Source of the DNA: CAWJMD01 sp963700925 | Lineage (GTDB): Bacteria > Actinomycetota > Actinomycetes > Actinomycetales > CAWJMD01 | Assembly: GCA_963700925.1 (NCBI GenBank) | Contig: OY969553.1 | Coordinates: 1,612,001 to 1,676,000 of the forward strand | Reading direction: 5' to 3' | Length of the DNA: 64,000 nt | Shown here: positions 51,967 through 61,306 of the stretch, piece after piece | Position numbering within the stretch: the first letter of the stretch is position 1 | Layout: each line of letters starts with the position of its first letter | Notes under the pieces: generated by a model | What the model was told of the DNA's origin: nothing | The model's database searches: none | Seen by the model: only the letters and a program-made list of their open reading frames with translations | Translations under genes and position numbers: made by a program

Positions 51967-52868
51967 GCACCCAGCTCGCCTCGACACGGCTCCACCTGCC
52001 GGCCGGCAGCGCCACTCGTGCTCCCTACTCGCTCGAGGTGACCCCGGCCACCGCCGGGTGGGGCTACTCGTCACTGCGGGTGCTCGAGCTGGAGGCGCTT
52101 GCCTCGCACCGGTTCTCGACCGGCGACGAGGAGATGGTCATCCTGCCGCTGGCCGGGTCCTGCACGGTCGCGTGCGACGGGCAGCGGTTCGACCTGCACG
52201 GCCGCGACGACGTGTTCAGCGGCGTCAGCGACTTCGCCTACGTCCCGCGGGACGCGGACGTGGAGATCACGTCGGAAGGGGGCGGCCGGTTCGCACTCCC
52301 GGGCGCCGTCTGCACCCGCCGGCTGCAGCCCCGGTACGGAGCGGCGGCCGACGTCCCGGTCGAGGTGCGGGGGAGCGGTGCGTGCAGCCGTCAGGTCGAC
52401 AACTTCTGCTCGGCGGACTCCTTCGACGCCGACCGGCTGATTGCCGTCGAGGTCCTCACCCCAGGAGGCAACTGGTCGTCCTACCCGCCGCACAAGCACG
52501 ACGAGGCACGGCCGGGCGAGGAGTCCGAGCTCGAGGAGATCTACTACTTCGAGGTCGCCGCCGGACCGAACGGGCCGGGTCTGGGATACCACCGCGTCTA
52601 CGGGACGGCAGAGCGTCCGATCGACGTGCTGGCCGAGGTGCGGGACCGCGATGTCGTGCTGGTGCCCCACGGGTGGCACGGCCCGTCAATCGCGGCACCG
52701 GGGTACGACCTCTACTACCTGAACGTGATGGCGGGCCCCGGAGACGAGCGGTCCTGGCTGATCTGCGACGACCCGAGGCACGCCTGGGTCCGCGACGCAT
52801 GGGCCGAGCAGGTCGTCGACCCTCGCCTTCCCCTGACCTCCCCGACTCCGAAGAGGAGCGCCCGATGA
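51963..52868 (+). CDS. iolB: 5-deoxy-glucuronate isomerase
   Basis: The 301-residue bicupin protein has the family segments TAGWGYSSLRVLEL, FSGVSDFAYVPRDADVEI, GGNWSSYPPHKHDE with metal-binding His residues, ELEEIYYFEVA with Glu, and VLVPHGWHGPSIAAPGYDLYYLNVMAGP. It converts 5-deoxy-glucuronate to 2-deoxy-5-keto-gluconate. GTG at 51963 overlaps the upstream stop (GTGA), and its own stop overlaps the iolD ATG (ATGA). Confidence 0.92.
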   Translation: MSTQLASTRLHLPAGSATRAPYSLEVTPATAGWGYSSLRVLELEALASHRFSTGDEEMVILPLAGSCTVACDGQRFDLHGRDDVFSGVSDFAYVPRDADVEITSEGGGRFALPGAVCTRRLQPRYGAAADVPVEVRGSGACSRQVDNFCSADSFDADRLIAVEVLTPGGNWSSYPPHKHDEARPGEESELEEIYYFEVAAGPNGPGLGYHRVYGTAERPIDVLAEVRDRDVVLVPHGWHGPSIAAPGYDLYYLNVMAGPGDERSWLICDDPRHAWVRDAWAEQVVDPRLPLTSPTPKRSAR

Positions 52869-54760
52869 GCAGCGGCATCTCCGGCGGCACCGTGCGGCTG
52901 ACCGTCGCGCAGGCGATCGTGCGCTTCCTCGCCCAGCAGTACACCGAGCGTGACGGCGTCGAGCAGAAGCTCTTCGCCGGCTGCTTCGGGATCTTCGGGC
53001 ACGGCAACGTGGCCGGCATGGGCCAGGCCCTCCTCGAGGCCGAGCTCGACGCGCCCGGCGACCTGCCGTACCACCAGGCTCGCAACGAGCAGGGGATGGT
53101 GCACGCCAGCGTCGCCTTCGCCCGGATGCGCAACCGCCTGACCACGATGGCGTGCACGGCGTCCATCGGCCCCGGCGCCACCAACATGGTCACCGGGGCG
53201 GCTCTGGCCACCATCAACCGGCTGCCGGTCCTGCTGCTGCCCGGCGACGTCTTCGCCACCAGGGCGGCGAGCCCGGTGCTGCAGGAGCTCGAGGACCCCA
53301 GCGGCTACGACATCTCGGTCAACGACGTCTTCCGTCCGGTGTCGCGCTTCTTCGACCGGGTCTGGCGCCCCGAGCAGCTGCCCGCCGCGCTGCTCGGTGC
53401 GATGCGTGTCCTGACGGATCCGGTGGAGACCGGAGCCGTGACGATCGCACTGCCTCAGGACGTGCAGGCCGAGGCGCACGACTGGCCGGTTGCCCTGTTC
53501 GACAAGCGGGTCTGGCACGTGGCGCGCCCGGTTCCGGAGGCCGCGGCGCTCGCACGTGCGGTCGAGGTGATCCGGTCGGCCCGACGGCCGCTGGTCGTCG
53601 CCGGAGGAGGGGTCGGCTACAGCGAGGCCACCGACGCGCTGAGCGCCTTCGTCGCGGCCACCGGCATCCCGGTCGCGGAGACGCAGGCCGGAAAGGGGTC
53701 GCTGCCCTTCGACCACGGCCTGTCGCTCGGTGCCATTGGGAGCACCGGCACGGCGGCGGCCAACGCCATCGCCCGCGAGGCGGACGTCGTGATCGGCGTC
53801 GGTACGCGCTACAGCGACTTCACGACCGCGTCGCGGACCGCGTTCGCCGACCCCGGCACGCGGTTCGTCAACATCAATGTCGCAGCTCTGGACGCGGCCA
53901 AGCACGCGGGGGTCGGCCTCGTCGCTGACGCCCGGGAAGCGCTGACAGCACTGGCGTCTGCCCTCGAGGGCTGGTCGGTCGAGGCGGAGTACACCGAGCG
54001 TGCCCGGCAGCTGTCCGCCGCCTGGGACGAGACCGTGCAGCGCGCCTACACACTGGGCCACGGCCCGCTTCCCGCGCAGTCGGAGATCATCGGCGTGGTC
54101 AACGAGGTGTCCGAGCCTCGCGACGTGGTGGTGTGCGCCGCAGGGTCCATGCCCGGCGATCTGCACAAGCTGTGGCGCACGCGCGACCCGAAGGGCTATC
54201 ACGTCGAGTACGGCTACTCCTGCATGGGATACGAGATCGCCGGTGGCCTGGGCGTCCGGATGGCCTGCCCAGACCGGGACGTGTTCGTGATGGTCGGCGA
54301 CGGCTCGTACCTGATGATGGCGCAGGAGCTCGTGACGGCCGTCCAGGAGAACGTCAAGCTGATCGTCGTCCTCGTACAGAACCACGGCTTCGCCTCCATC
54401 GGCGCGCTGTCCGAGGAGGTCGGCTCGCAGCGGTTCGGCACCTGGTACCGCTACCGCAACCCGGACACGGGACGGCTCGACGGTGACGTCCTCCCCGTCG
54501 ACCTGGCGGCCAACGCGGCCAGCCTCGGCGTGAACGTGCTGCGGGCCAACGGTGTCGACGAGTTCAGAACCGCTCTGCTGCACGCCAAGAGGGCCGAAGG
54601 GCCGGTTCTGGTCCATGTGGACACCGACCCGTTGGTGCCGGCACCCGACAGTGAGTCGTGGTGGGACGTACCCGTCGCCGAGATCGCGTCCCTGGAGACC
54701 ACGCGCCAGGCCCGCAAGACCTACGAAGCTCACAAGACCGACCAGCGACTCTTCCTCTGA
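52865..54760 (+). CDS. iolD: 3D-(3,5/4)-trihydroxycyclohexane-1,2-dione acylhydrolase
   Basis: The 631-residue thiamine-diphosphate enzyme has the N-terminal catalytic-Glu region ARNEQGMVHASVAFAR, TASIGPGATNMVTGAAL, a central domain with VVAGGGVGYS, and the C-terminal ThDP motif VFVMVGDGSYLMMAQELV followed by VLVQN, as required for metal and ThDP binding. It opens the cyclohexane ring to give 5-deoxy-glucuronate. The length matches known IolD. It is followed 13 nt later by iolA. Confidence 0.93.
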   Translation: MSSGISGGTVRLTVAQAIVRFLAQQYTERDGVEQKLFAGCFGIFGHGNVAGMGQALLEAELDAPGDLPYHQARNEQGMVHASVAFARMRNRLTTMACTASIGPGATNMVTGAALATINRLPVLLLPGDVFATRAASPVLQELEDPSGYDISVNDVFRPVSRFFDRVWRPEQLPAALLGAMRVLTDPVETGAVTIALPQDVQAEAHDWPVALFDKRVWHVARPVPEAAALARAVEVIRSARRPLVVAGGGVGYSEATDALSAFVAATGIPVAETQAGKGSLPFDHGLSLGAIGSTGTAAANAIAREADVVIGVGTRYSDFTTASRTAFADPGTRFVNINVAALDAAKHAGVGLVADAREALTALASALEGWSVEAEYTERARQLSAAWDETVQRAYTLGHGPLPAQSEIIGVVNEVSEPRDVVVCAAGSMPGDLHKLWRTRDPKGYHVEYGYSCMGYEIAGGLGVRMACPDRDVFVMVGDGSYLMMAQELVTAVQENVKLIVVLVQNHGFASIGALSEEVGSQRFGTWYRYRNPDTGRLDGDVLPVDLAANAASLGVNVLRANGVDEFRTALLHAKRAEGPVLVHVDTDPLVPAPDSESWWDVPVAEIASLETTRQARKTYEAHKTDQRLFL

Positions 54761-54773
54761 GAGAGGACACCTC

Positions 54774-56270
54774 ATGCGAACGATCGAGCACTGGATCGAC
54801 GGCCGGCTCACTGCCGGCTCTTCATCCCGCCACGCACCCGTCTTCAACCCTGCGACGGGCGCCCAGCAGGCACAGGTGGTTCTGGCCTCCCGGGCCGACG
54901 TCGAGGCAGCGGTCTCCAGCGCCGGCAAGGCTTTCGAGGAGTGGGGCCAGACCTCGTTGAGCAAGCGGACCAAGGTGCTGTTCGCCTTCCGGCAGCTGGT
55001 CGAGGCGCGGGTCAAGGACCTTGCGGAGATCATCTCCGACGAGCACGGCAAGGTCGTCTCCGACGCGCTCGGGGAGGTGCAGCGGGGCCTGGAGGTGGTG
55101 GAGTTCGCCTGCGGCATACCGCAGCTGCTCAAGGGCGAGTACTCCGACCAGGTCTCGACCGGCGTCGACGTCTTCTCGTTCCGCCAGCCACTCGGCGTCG
55201 TCGCAGGCATCACCCCGTTCAACTTCCCGATCATGGTGCCGATGTGGATGCACCCGGTCGCGATCGCCTGCGGGAACACGTTCGTCCTCAAACCCAGTGA
55301 GCGGGACCCCTCGGTGTCGATGCTGGTCGCCGAGCTCTGGGCCGAGGCCGGGCTGCCGGCCGGCGCGTTCAACGTCGTACACGGTGACAAGGAGTCGGTG
55401 GACGCGCTCTTGGACCACCGTGACGTCGCTGCCGTGTCCTTCGTCGGCTCCACGCCGATCGCCCGGTACATCCACGAGCGCGGTACCACCGCCGGCAAGC
55501 GTGTGCAGGCACTGGGCGGCGCCAAGAACCACGCGATCGTCTTGCCCGACGCGGACCTCGACTTCGCATCCGACCACCTGGTCGCCGCGGCGTTCGGCTC
55601 CGCGGGGGAGCGCTGCATGGCCATCTCGGCGGCTGTCGCCGTCGGCTCCGCCGGTGACCCCCTCGTCGACGTCGTCACGAGCAAGGCGCAGGTCGTGAAG
55701 GTCGGCCCCGGCCGCGACCCCAGCAGCGAGATGGGCCCCGTCGTGACCGCCCAGGCCCGCGACCGCATCGTCGGCCTGATCGGTTCGGGCGAGGAGCAGG
55801 GTGCCCGGCTCACCGTCGACGGCAGGGGTCTCGAGGTGCCCGGTCAGGCCGGTGGCTTCTGGGTCGGCCCCACCGTGGTCGACCAGGTGAGGCCGGACAT
55901 GGACGTGTACCGCGAGGAGATCTTCGGGCCGGTCCTGGCTGTGCTGCGGACGGACACGGTGGACGAGGCGATCGCCCTCGTCAACGCCAACCCCTACGGC
56001 AACGGCACCGCCATCTTCACGTCGAGCGGCGAGGCGGCGCGACGGTTCCAGCGCGGCGTGCACGTGGGGATGATCGGCATCAACGTGCCGATCCCGGTCC
56101 CGATGGCCTACTACTCGTTCGGCGGCTGGAAGGACTCGCTCTTCGGCCAGTCGCACATCCACGGCCCCGAGGGGGTCGCGTTCTACACGCGGGCCAAGGT
56201 CGTCACGTCGCGTTGGCCGCACGTCGACCACGCCGCCGGCGCGAGCTACCACTTCCCGACCGCCACCTGA
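54774..56270 (+). CDS. iolA: CoA-acylating (methyl)malonate-semialdehyde dehydrogenase
   Basis: The 498-residue ALDH-superfamily enzyme has GVVAGITPFNFPIMVPMWM, LKPSERDPS, FVGSTPIARYIHERG, the family-specific KNHAIVLPDADLDF and the catalytic Cys in GSAGERCMAISAAVAV. It turns malonic semialdehyde into acetyl-CoA and CO2 using CoA and NAD, closing the inositol pathway. A GAGAGGA ribosome site precedes the ATG at 54774. Confidence 0.92.
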   Translation: MRTIEHWIDGRLTAGSSSRHAPVFNPATGAQQAQVVLASRADVEAAVSSAGKAFEEWGQTSLSKRTKVLFAFRQLVEARVKDLAEIISDEHGKVVSDALGEVQRGLEVVEFACGIPQLLKGEYSDQVSTGVDVFSFRQPLGVVAGITPFNFPIMVPMWMHPVAIACGNTFVLKPSERDPSVSMLVAELWAEAGLPAGAFNVVHGDKESVDALLDHRDVAAVSFVGSTPIARYIHERGTTAGKRVQALGGAKNHAIVLPDADLDFASDHLVAAAFGSAGERCMAISAAVAVGSAGDPLVDVVTSKAQVVKVGPGRDPSSEMGPVVTAQARDRIVGLIGSGEEQGARLTVDGRGLEVPGQAGGFWVGPTVVDQVRPDMDVYREEIFGPVLAVLRTDTVDEAIALVNANPYGNGTAIFTSSGEAARRFQRGVHVGMIGINVPIPVPMAYYSFGGWKDSLFGQSHIHGPEGVAFYTRAKVVTSRWPHVDHAAGASYHFPTAT

Positions 56271-56321
56271 CCCAGCACAGCCCGTCCGGCACACCCCCAA
56301 CCGCGCACGAGAGAGACACCG

Positions 56322-57254
56322 ATGACGACAGCCACCGCAGGAGAAGGCGAACCGAACCGCCTGCGCCTCGGAACCGCCCCCGACTCATGGGGGGTGTGGT
56401 TCCCCGACGACCCGCAGCAGGTGCACTGGAGCCAGTTCCTCGACGAAACCGTGACGGCCGGCTACCAGTGGATCGAGCTGGGCCCGTACGGCTACCTGCC
56501 GACGGATCCCGAGCAGCTGCGCGACGAGCTCGGCAGCCGGGGACTGTCCCTGTCCGGCGGTGCGGTCTTCGCCGGTCTCCACCGCGGCGGGGACGCGTAC
56601 GAGCAGGCGGTACGCGACTGCCGCCAGGAGGCCGAGCTCCTGACCGCCCTGGGCGCCGAGTACCTCGTGCTGCTGCCGGAGCTGTACAGCGACGGCAGCC
56701 GGCTGACGCAGCCGACCGAGCTCGACGACGACCAGTGGCGCACCATGACCACGGCGATGTCGCGGCTCGCCAAGACGCTCGCCCAGGACAGCGGCGTGAA
56801 GCTCGTGTTCCACCCGCACGCGGACGCGCACGTCGAGACGCAGGCCCAGGTCGAGCGCTTCCTCGACGACACGGACCCCGAGTTCGTCAACCTCTGCCTC
56901 GACACCGGGCACATCAGCTACCGGCGCGGGGACAACCTGGAGATCATCCGCAAGTACGCCGAGCGGATCACCTACGTCCACCTCAAGCAGGTCGACCCGG
57001 CGGTCGTCGACCGCGTGGAGGCGGAGAACCTCACGCTAGGCGACGCCGTCCCACTCGGCGTCATGACGGAGCCGCCGCTCGGCGTGCCCGAGATGCCCCC
57101 GCTGATCGATGCGCTGGCCGCCCTCGACGCGGACATCTTCGCCATCGTCGAGCAGGACATGTACCCGTGCCCACCCGACATGCCTCTGCCCATCGCCACC
57201 CGCACCCGCCAGTACCTCGGCGGCTGCGGCCTGGGCCCGGGCCCGCGCCGCTAG
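56322..57254 (+). CDS. iolE: Inosose dehydratase (IolE-like TIM barrel)
   Basis: The 310-residue protein shows LGTAPDSWGVWFPDDPQQ at its start, the signature of actinobacterial IolE, GYQWIELGPYGYLPTDPEQL, FHPHADAHVETQAQVERFLDDT with metal ligands, NLCLDTGHISYRRGDN and VHLKQVDPAVV. It dehydrates 2-keto-myo-inositol to the trihydroxycyclohexane-dione used by IolD. An IolI-type isomerase is the alternative, but without this gene the locus would lack the dehydratase. It follows iolA by 51 nt. Confidence 0.82.
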   Translation: MTTATAGEGEPNRLRLGTAPDSWGVWFPDDPQQVHWSQFLDETVTAGYQWIELGPYGYLPTDPEQLRDELGSRGLSLSGGAVFAGLHRGGDAYEQAVRDCRQEAELLTALGAEYLVLLPELYSDGSRLTQPTELDDDQWRTMTTAMSRLAKTLAQDSGVKLVFHPHADAHVETQAQVERFLDDTDPEFVNLCLDTGHISYRRGDNLEIIRKYAERITYVHLKQVDPAVVDRVEAENLTLGDAVPLGVMTEPPLGVPEMPPLIDALAALDADIFAIVEQDMYPCPPDMPLPIATRTRQYLGGCGLGPGPRR

Positions 57255-57322
57255 ACAGCACGTTCAACCGTCACCCACAGTCCGCCCGGCACCAGCCGGA
57301 GGAGAGAACGAGGAGCACCAGC

Positions 57323-58327
57323 ATGAACCGACAGCCACGAGCGCTCGCCACGTGCGCCATCCTGACGGCCGCCGCCCTGAGCCTTGCGGCGTGCACGAGC
57401 TCGGGTGGGGGCAGGCCCGACGAACCCGAAGGCGACGGTGGTGGCGGGGGCGGCCAGGTGGCCGACACGCCGCGCCTGGAGATCGCTGTGATCACCCACG
57501 CCGCCCCGGGTGACACGTTCTGGGACATCGTCCGCAGCGGCGCGGAGGACGCCGCAGCCAAGGACAACGTCGAGCTCAACTTCCTCGGCGACCCGGAGGC
57601 CGCGAGGCAGGCGACGCTCATCCAGAACGCCGTCGACAGCGGCGTCGACGGCATCGCCGTGACGATGTCCAAGCCGGAGGCGCTCGCAGACGCGATCCAC
57701 GCGGCCCAGGAGGCTGGCATCCCCGTCGTGGGCTTCAACTCGGGCATCAACGACTGGCAGGAGATCGGCGTCGACGCCTACTTCGGCTCGGACGAGGACG
57801 TCGCGGGCCGGGCGGCCGGTGAGCGGCTGACGGAGGAGGGCGCGAAGAAGGCGCTTTGCGTCATCCAGGAGCAGGGCCACGTTGCCCTCGAAGCGCGCTG
57901 CGCGGGCGTGAAGGCCACGTTCCCGAACACCGAGAACATCACCGTCACCGGCACGGACATGCCGTCGGTGCAGTCCACCCTCACGGCCAAGCTTCAGCAG
58001 GACCCCAGCATCGACCGGATCATCACCCTGGGAGCGCCGTTCGCGCTCGCCGCGGTGCAGGTCGTCGCCGATGCCGGCAGCGAGGCCAAGGTGGCCACGT
58101 TCGACATGAACGCCGAGCTGGCGAAGGCCATCCAGGACGGCACGGTGCTGTGGTCGATCGACCAGCAGCCATACCTACAGGGCTACCTCGCGGTGGACTC
58201 CCTGTGGCTGAACGCCACCAACGCCAACACGATCGGCGGTGGCCAGCCCGTTCTGACCGGGCCGGCGTTCGTCGACGAGACCAACATCGACAGGGTCGCC
58301 GAGTACGCGGCCGGCGGCACACGGTAG
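57323..58327 (+). CDS. Sugar/inositol ABC transporter substrate-binding lipoprotein
   Basis: The 334-residue protein has a lipoprotein signal with lipobox LSLAAC (Cys24), a Gly-rich linker, then a periplasmic-binding-protein type 1 domain: LEIAVITHAAPGDTFWDIVRSGAEDAA, AVDSGVDGIAVTMSKPEAL, AGIPVVGFNSGI and TLGAPFALAAVQVVADAG. This is the D-ribose/inositol-binding class of CUT2 importers. The gene lies between iolE and the permease and should deliver myo-inositol to them. AGGAG sits just upstream of the ATG. Confidence 0.86.
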   Translation: MNRQPRALATCAILTAAALSLAACTSSGGGRPDEPEGDGGGGGGQVADTPRLEIAVITHAAPGDTFWDIVRSGAEDAAAKDNVELNFLGDPEAARQATLIQNAVDSGVDGIAVTMSKPEALADAIHAAQEAGIPVVGFNSGINDWQEIGVDAYFGSDEDVAGRAAGERLTEEGAKKALCVIQEQGHVALEARCAGVKATFPNTENITVTGTDMPSVQSTLTAKLQQDPSIDRIITLGAPFALAAVQVVADAGSEAKVATFDMNAELAKAIQDGTVLWSIDQQPYLQGYLAVDSLWLNATNANTIGGGQPVLTGPAFVDETNIDRVAEYAAGGTR

Positions 58328-58338
58328 AGGGCGCCGTC

Positions 58339-59388
58339 ATGACTCAGACCGTGAAAGCCGCCCCAGCAGGTGCAGCGCCGCCACCCGAGGCGCGGAAATC
58401 CTGGTTGCACGTGGTGCTCACGCGTCCCGAGATCGGGGCGTTGGTGGCCGCCATCGCGATCTTCGCCTTCTTCTTCGCGGTGGCGGGTCCGTTCCGCCAG
58501 CTCAACTCGTTCTCCACGGTGCTCTACAGCAGCTCGACGATCGGCATCATGGCCGTCGGCGTGGCGCTGCTGATGATCGGCGGGGAGTTCGACCTCTCTG
58601 CCGGCGTCGCCGTCATCACGTCGTCGCTGACGGCGTCGATGGTCAGCTACGAGCTGCGCCTCAACCTCTGGACGGGCACCTTCGTCGCGCTGGCGCTCGC
58701 CTTGGCGATCGGCTTCACCAACGGCTATCTCGTCGTCAAGACGAAGATTCCCAGCTTCCTCGTCACCCTCAGTACGTTCTTCATCCTGCAGGGCCTCAAC
58801 CTCGGGATCACGAAGATCGTCTCCGGGACGGTCGCCACCCAGAGCATCAGCGACATGGACGGGTACGACCAGCTACGAGCGGTCTTCGCCTCCAGCTTCA
58901 GCGTCGGCGGCGTCAGCCTGAGAGTCACTGTGCTGTGGTGGATCCTGTTCGTGGCCATCGCCACCTGGATCCTGCTGAAGACCAGGATCGGCAACTGGAT
59001 CTTCGCCGTCGGCGGCAACCAGGACAGCGCCCGAGCGGTGGGCGTCCCCGTCGCCAAGGTGAAGATCGGCCTGTTCATGGGCGTCTCGTTCCTGGCCTGG
59101 TTCTACGGCATGCACCGGCTGTACGCGTTCAACACCGTCCAGTCGGGTGAGGGCATCGGCAACGAGTTCCTCTACATCATCGCGGCCGTCGTCGGTGGCT
59201 GCCTGCTGACCGGGGGCTACGGCTCCGCGATCGGAGCGGCCATCGGTGCCTTCATCTTCGGGATGACGGTGCAGGGCATCGTCTACGCCGGCTGGGACGC
59301 CGACTGGTTCCGGCTGTTCCTCGGCGTGATGCTCCTGCTGGCAACGCTTCTGAACCTGTACGTCAAGCGACTGACCACCCGGAAGTGA
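58339..59388 (+). CDS. CUT2-type ABC transporter permease
   Basis: The 349-residue protein has about ten membrane segments and the CUT2 permease signature MAVGVALLMIGGEFDLSAGVAVITSSLTAS near residues 70-100, followed by KIPSFLVTLSTFFILQGLNLGIT, GNWIFAVGGNQDSARAVGVPVAKVK (EAA-like cytoplasmic loop) and VVGGCLLTGGYGSAIGAAIGAFIFG. It resembles FrcC/IatP-like fructose or inositol permeases. Eleven nt separate it from the binding-protein stop, and it overlaps the ATPase gene start by 4 nt. Confidence 0.87.
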   Translation: MTQTVKAAPAGAAPPPEARKSWLHVVLTRPEIGALVAAIAIFAFFFAVAGPFRQLNSFSTVLYSSSTIGIMAVGVALLMIGGEFDLSAGVAVITSSLTASMVSYELRLNLWTGTFVALALALAIGFTNGYLVVKTKIPSFLVTLSTFFILQGLNLGITKIVSGTVATQSISDMDGYDQLRAVFASSFSVGGVSLRVTVLWWILFVAIATWILLKTRIGNWIFAVGGNQDSARAVGVPVAKVKIGLFMGVSFLAWFYGMHRLYAFNTVQSGEGIGNEFLYIIAAVVGGCLLTGGYGSAIGAAIGAFIFGMTVQGIVYAGWDADWFRLFLGVMLLLATLLNLYVKRLTTRK

Positions 59389-60227
59389 GTGACATGACCG
59401 ACTCCAACGTCTCCGCCGAAACGCCCGCAGCGGGCCCTGCCCCCGGTGCCGTTCCCGGCGCGCCCCTGATCGAGATGGAGGGCGTCGGCAAGTCCTACGG
59501 CAACATCCGGGCCATCGAGGGGATCAACCTCAGAGTCGACGCCGGTGAGATCACCTGCGTCCTGGGCGACAACGGTGCCGGCAAGTCGACTCTGATCAAG
59601 ATCATGGCCGGGCTGCACCAGCACTCAGAGGGTGTCGTGCGGGTGGACGGCGAAGAGGTGAGCTTCTCGTCGCCGCGGGAGGCACTGGACCGCGGAATCG
59701 CCACGGTCTACCAGGATCTCGCCGTCGTCTCGCTGATGGAGGTGTGGCGCAACTTCTTCCTCGGGTCGGAGAAGCGCCGAAAGCTCTGGCCCGTCAACCC
59801 TCTCGACAGCGACAGCATGCGCCGCACGGCGAAGGAGGAACTGGCGAAGATGGGCATCGAGCTGGCGGACGTGAACCAGCCGATCGGCACCCTGTCCGGG
59901 GGACAGCGCCAGTGCGTCGCCATCGCCCGTGCCGTGTACTTCGGCGCGCGCGTGCTCATCCTCGACGAGCCGACTGCGGCGCTGGGCGTGAAGCAGTCCG
60001 GCATCGTCCTCAAGTACACGGCGAGGGCGCGCGACGCCGGCCTCGGTGTCGTCTTCATCACCCACAACCCGCACCACGCCTACCTCGTCGGCGACCACTT
60101 CATCGTCCTCAAGCGCGGGCGGATGAACCTCGACGCCCACCGCTCCGAGATCACCCTCGACGACCTCACGCGCGAGATGGCCGGCGGCGACGAGCTCGAG
60201 ACCCTCACGCACGAGCTGAAGCGCTGA
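59385..60227 (+). CDS. ABC transporter ATPase (single-domain CUT2, FrcA-like)
   Basis: The 280-residue ATPase has Walker A LGDNGAGKSTLIK, signature TLSGGQRQCVAIAR, Walker B VLILDEPTAALGVKQ and switch His in FITHNPHHAY. CUT2 ATPases of the RbsA/MglA type have two fused domains (about 500 residues); this one has a single domain like FrcA. GTG at 59385 overlaps the permease stop; ATG at 59394 is an alternative start. With the preceding binding protein and permease it forms a complete importer, presumably for inositol. Confidence 0.87.
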   Translation: MSDMTDSNVSAETPAAGPAPGAVPGAPLIEMEGVGKSYGNIRAIEGINLRVDAGEITCVLGDNGAGKSTLIKIMAGLHQHSEGVVRVDGEEVSFSSPREALDRGIATVYQDLAVVSLMEVWRNFFLGSEKRRKLWPVNPLDSDSMRRTAKEELAKMGIELADVNQPIGTLSGGQRQCVAIARAVYFGARVLILDEPTAALGVKQSGIVLKYTARARDAGLGVVFITHNPHHAYLVGDHFIVLKRGRMNLDAHRSEITLDDLTREMAGGDELETLTHELKR

Positions 60228-60273
60228 GTTCCGGCTCGCAGCAACCCAACTGACAAGCACACGAGGAGGACCG

Positions 60274-61275
60274 GTGCTCAACATCGGTGTCATCGGCGCG
60301 GGCAACATCGGCCATGACCACATCAGGCGCGTCACGCACTCGGTGGCCGGCGCCCGCATCGCGGCAGTCTTCGACGTCGCGCAAGAGCGCGCCAAGCAGG
60401 TTGCGAACGACGTGGGCGCCGTGGCAGTCGACGACGCGCACTCGCTCATCGCCGACGACCGCATCGAGGCTGTCATCATCGCCAGCCCCGGTCACCTGCA
60501 TCCCGACCAGGCTCTTGCGTGCCTGGCGGCGGGGAAGCCGGTTCTCTGCGAGAAGCCCCTGGCCACAACGGTCGAGGACAGCCTCCGTGTCCTCGACGCC
60601 GAGGTGGCTCTGGGGCGGCGGCTGGTCCAGGTCGGGTTCATGCGTCGCTACGACCCTGGCTACCGGCAGGTCAAGGAGGTGCTGCGCTCCGGCGGAGTCG
60701 GCGAGCCCCTGATGGTCCACTCCGTCCACCGCAATCCCACGGTGCCGGCCTCGTTCACCGGCGACATGTCGTTGACCGACTCCGTGGTGCACGAGATGGA
60801 CGTCACCCGGTGGCTGTTCGACTCGGAGGTCACGGCGGTGACGGTCGTGGCCCCACGTCGAACGCCCCTGGCGGCGCCCCACCTGCAGGACCCGCAGCTC
60901 GTGCTGCTGGAGACGGAGTCCGGCATCCTCGTCGACGTCGAGAGCTTCGTCAGCTGCCAGTACGGCTACGACGTGCGGTGCGAGGTCGTCGGTTCGACCG
61001 GAACGGTGTCACTGGACACCCCGTCCTTCGGCGCGGTGACCAGTGGCGGGGTCCGCGGGCACGTGGTGCCGGCTGACTGGCGCATCCGGTTCGGGGAGGC
61101 CTACCGGGTCGAGCTCCAGGAGTGGGTCGAGAGCGTCGTCTCGGGTACCCCATCGGGCCCGAGCACGTGGGACGGCTACGCGGCGACCGCCATCGCCGTG
61201 GCAGCCGTCCAGGCCCAGACCTCGGGCAGCCGCACCGAGGTCAAGCTCGTCGACAAGCCATCCCTCTACGGCTGA
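60274..61275 (+). CDS. iolG: Inositol 2-dehydrogenase, second copy
   Basis: The 333-residue Gfo/Idh/MocA enzyme has LNIGVIGAGNIGHDHIRRV, LCEKPLATTVEDSLRVLDAE with catalytic Lys, QVGFMRRYDPGYRQVKEVL and DSVVHEMDVTRWLFDSEV with the active-site Asp/His segment. These features fit the IolG subfamily (myo-inositol 2-dehydrogenase) better than generic members. GTG at 60274 has AGGAGGA upstream. Its location after the importer suggests it takes the imported inositol isomer. Confidence 0.85.
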   Translation: MLNIGVIGAGNIGHDHIRRVTHSVAGARIAAVFDVAQERAKQVANDVGAVAVDDAHSLIADDRIEAVIIASPGHLHPDQALACLAAGKPVLCEKPLATTVEDSLRVLDAEVALGRRLVQVGFMRRYDPGYRQVKEVLRSGGVGEPLMVHSVHRNPTVPASFTGDMSLTDSVVHEMDVTRWLFDSEVTAVTVVAPRRTPLAAPHLQDPQLVLLETESGILVDVESFVSCQYGYDVRCEVVGSTGTVSLDTPSFGAVTSGGVRGHVVPADWRIRFGEAYRVELQEWVESVVSGTPSGPSTWDGYAATAIAVAAVQAQTSGSRTEVKLVDKPSLYG

Positions 61276-61306
61276 CCGCCGTCCCGACCCGACCGAGGAG
61301 CTCGCG

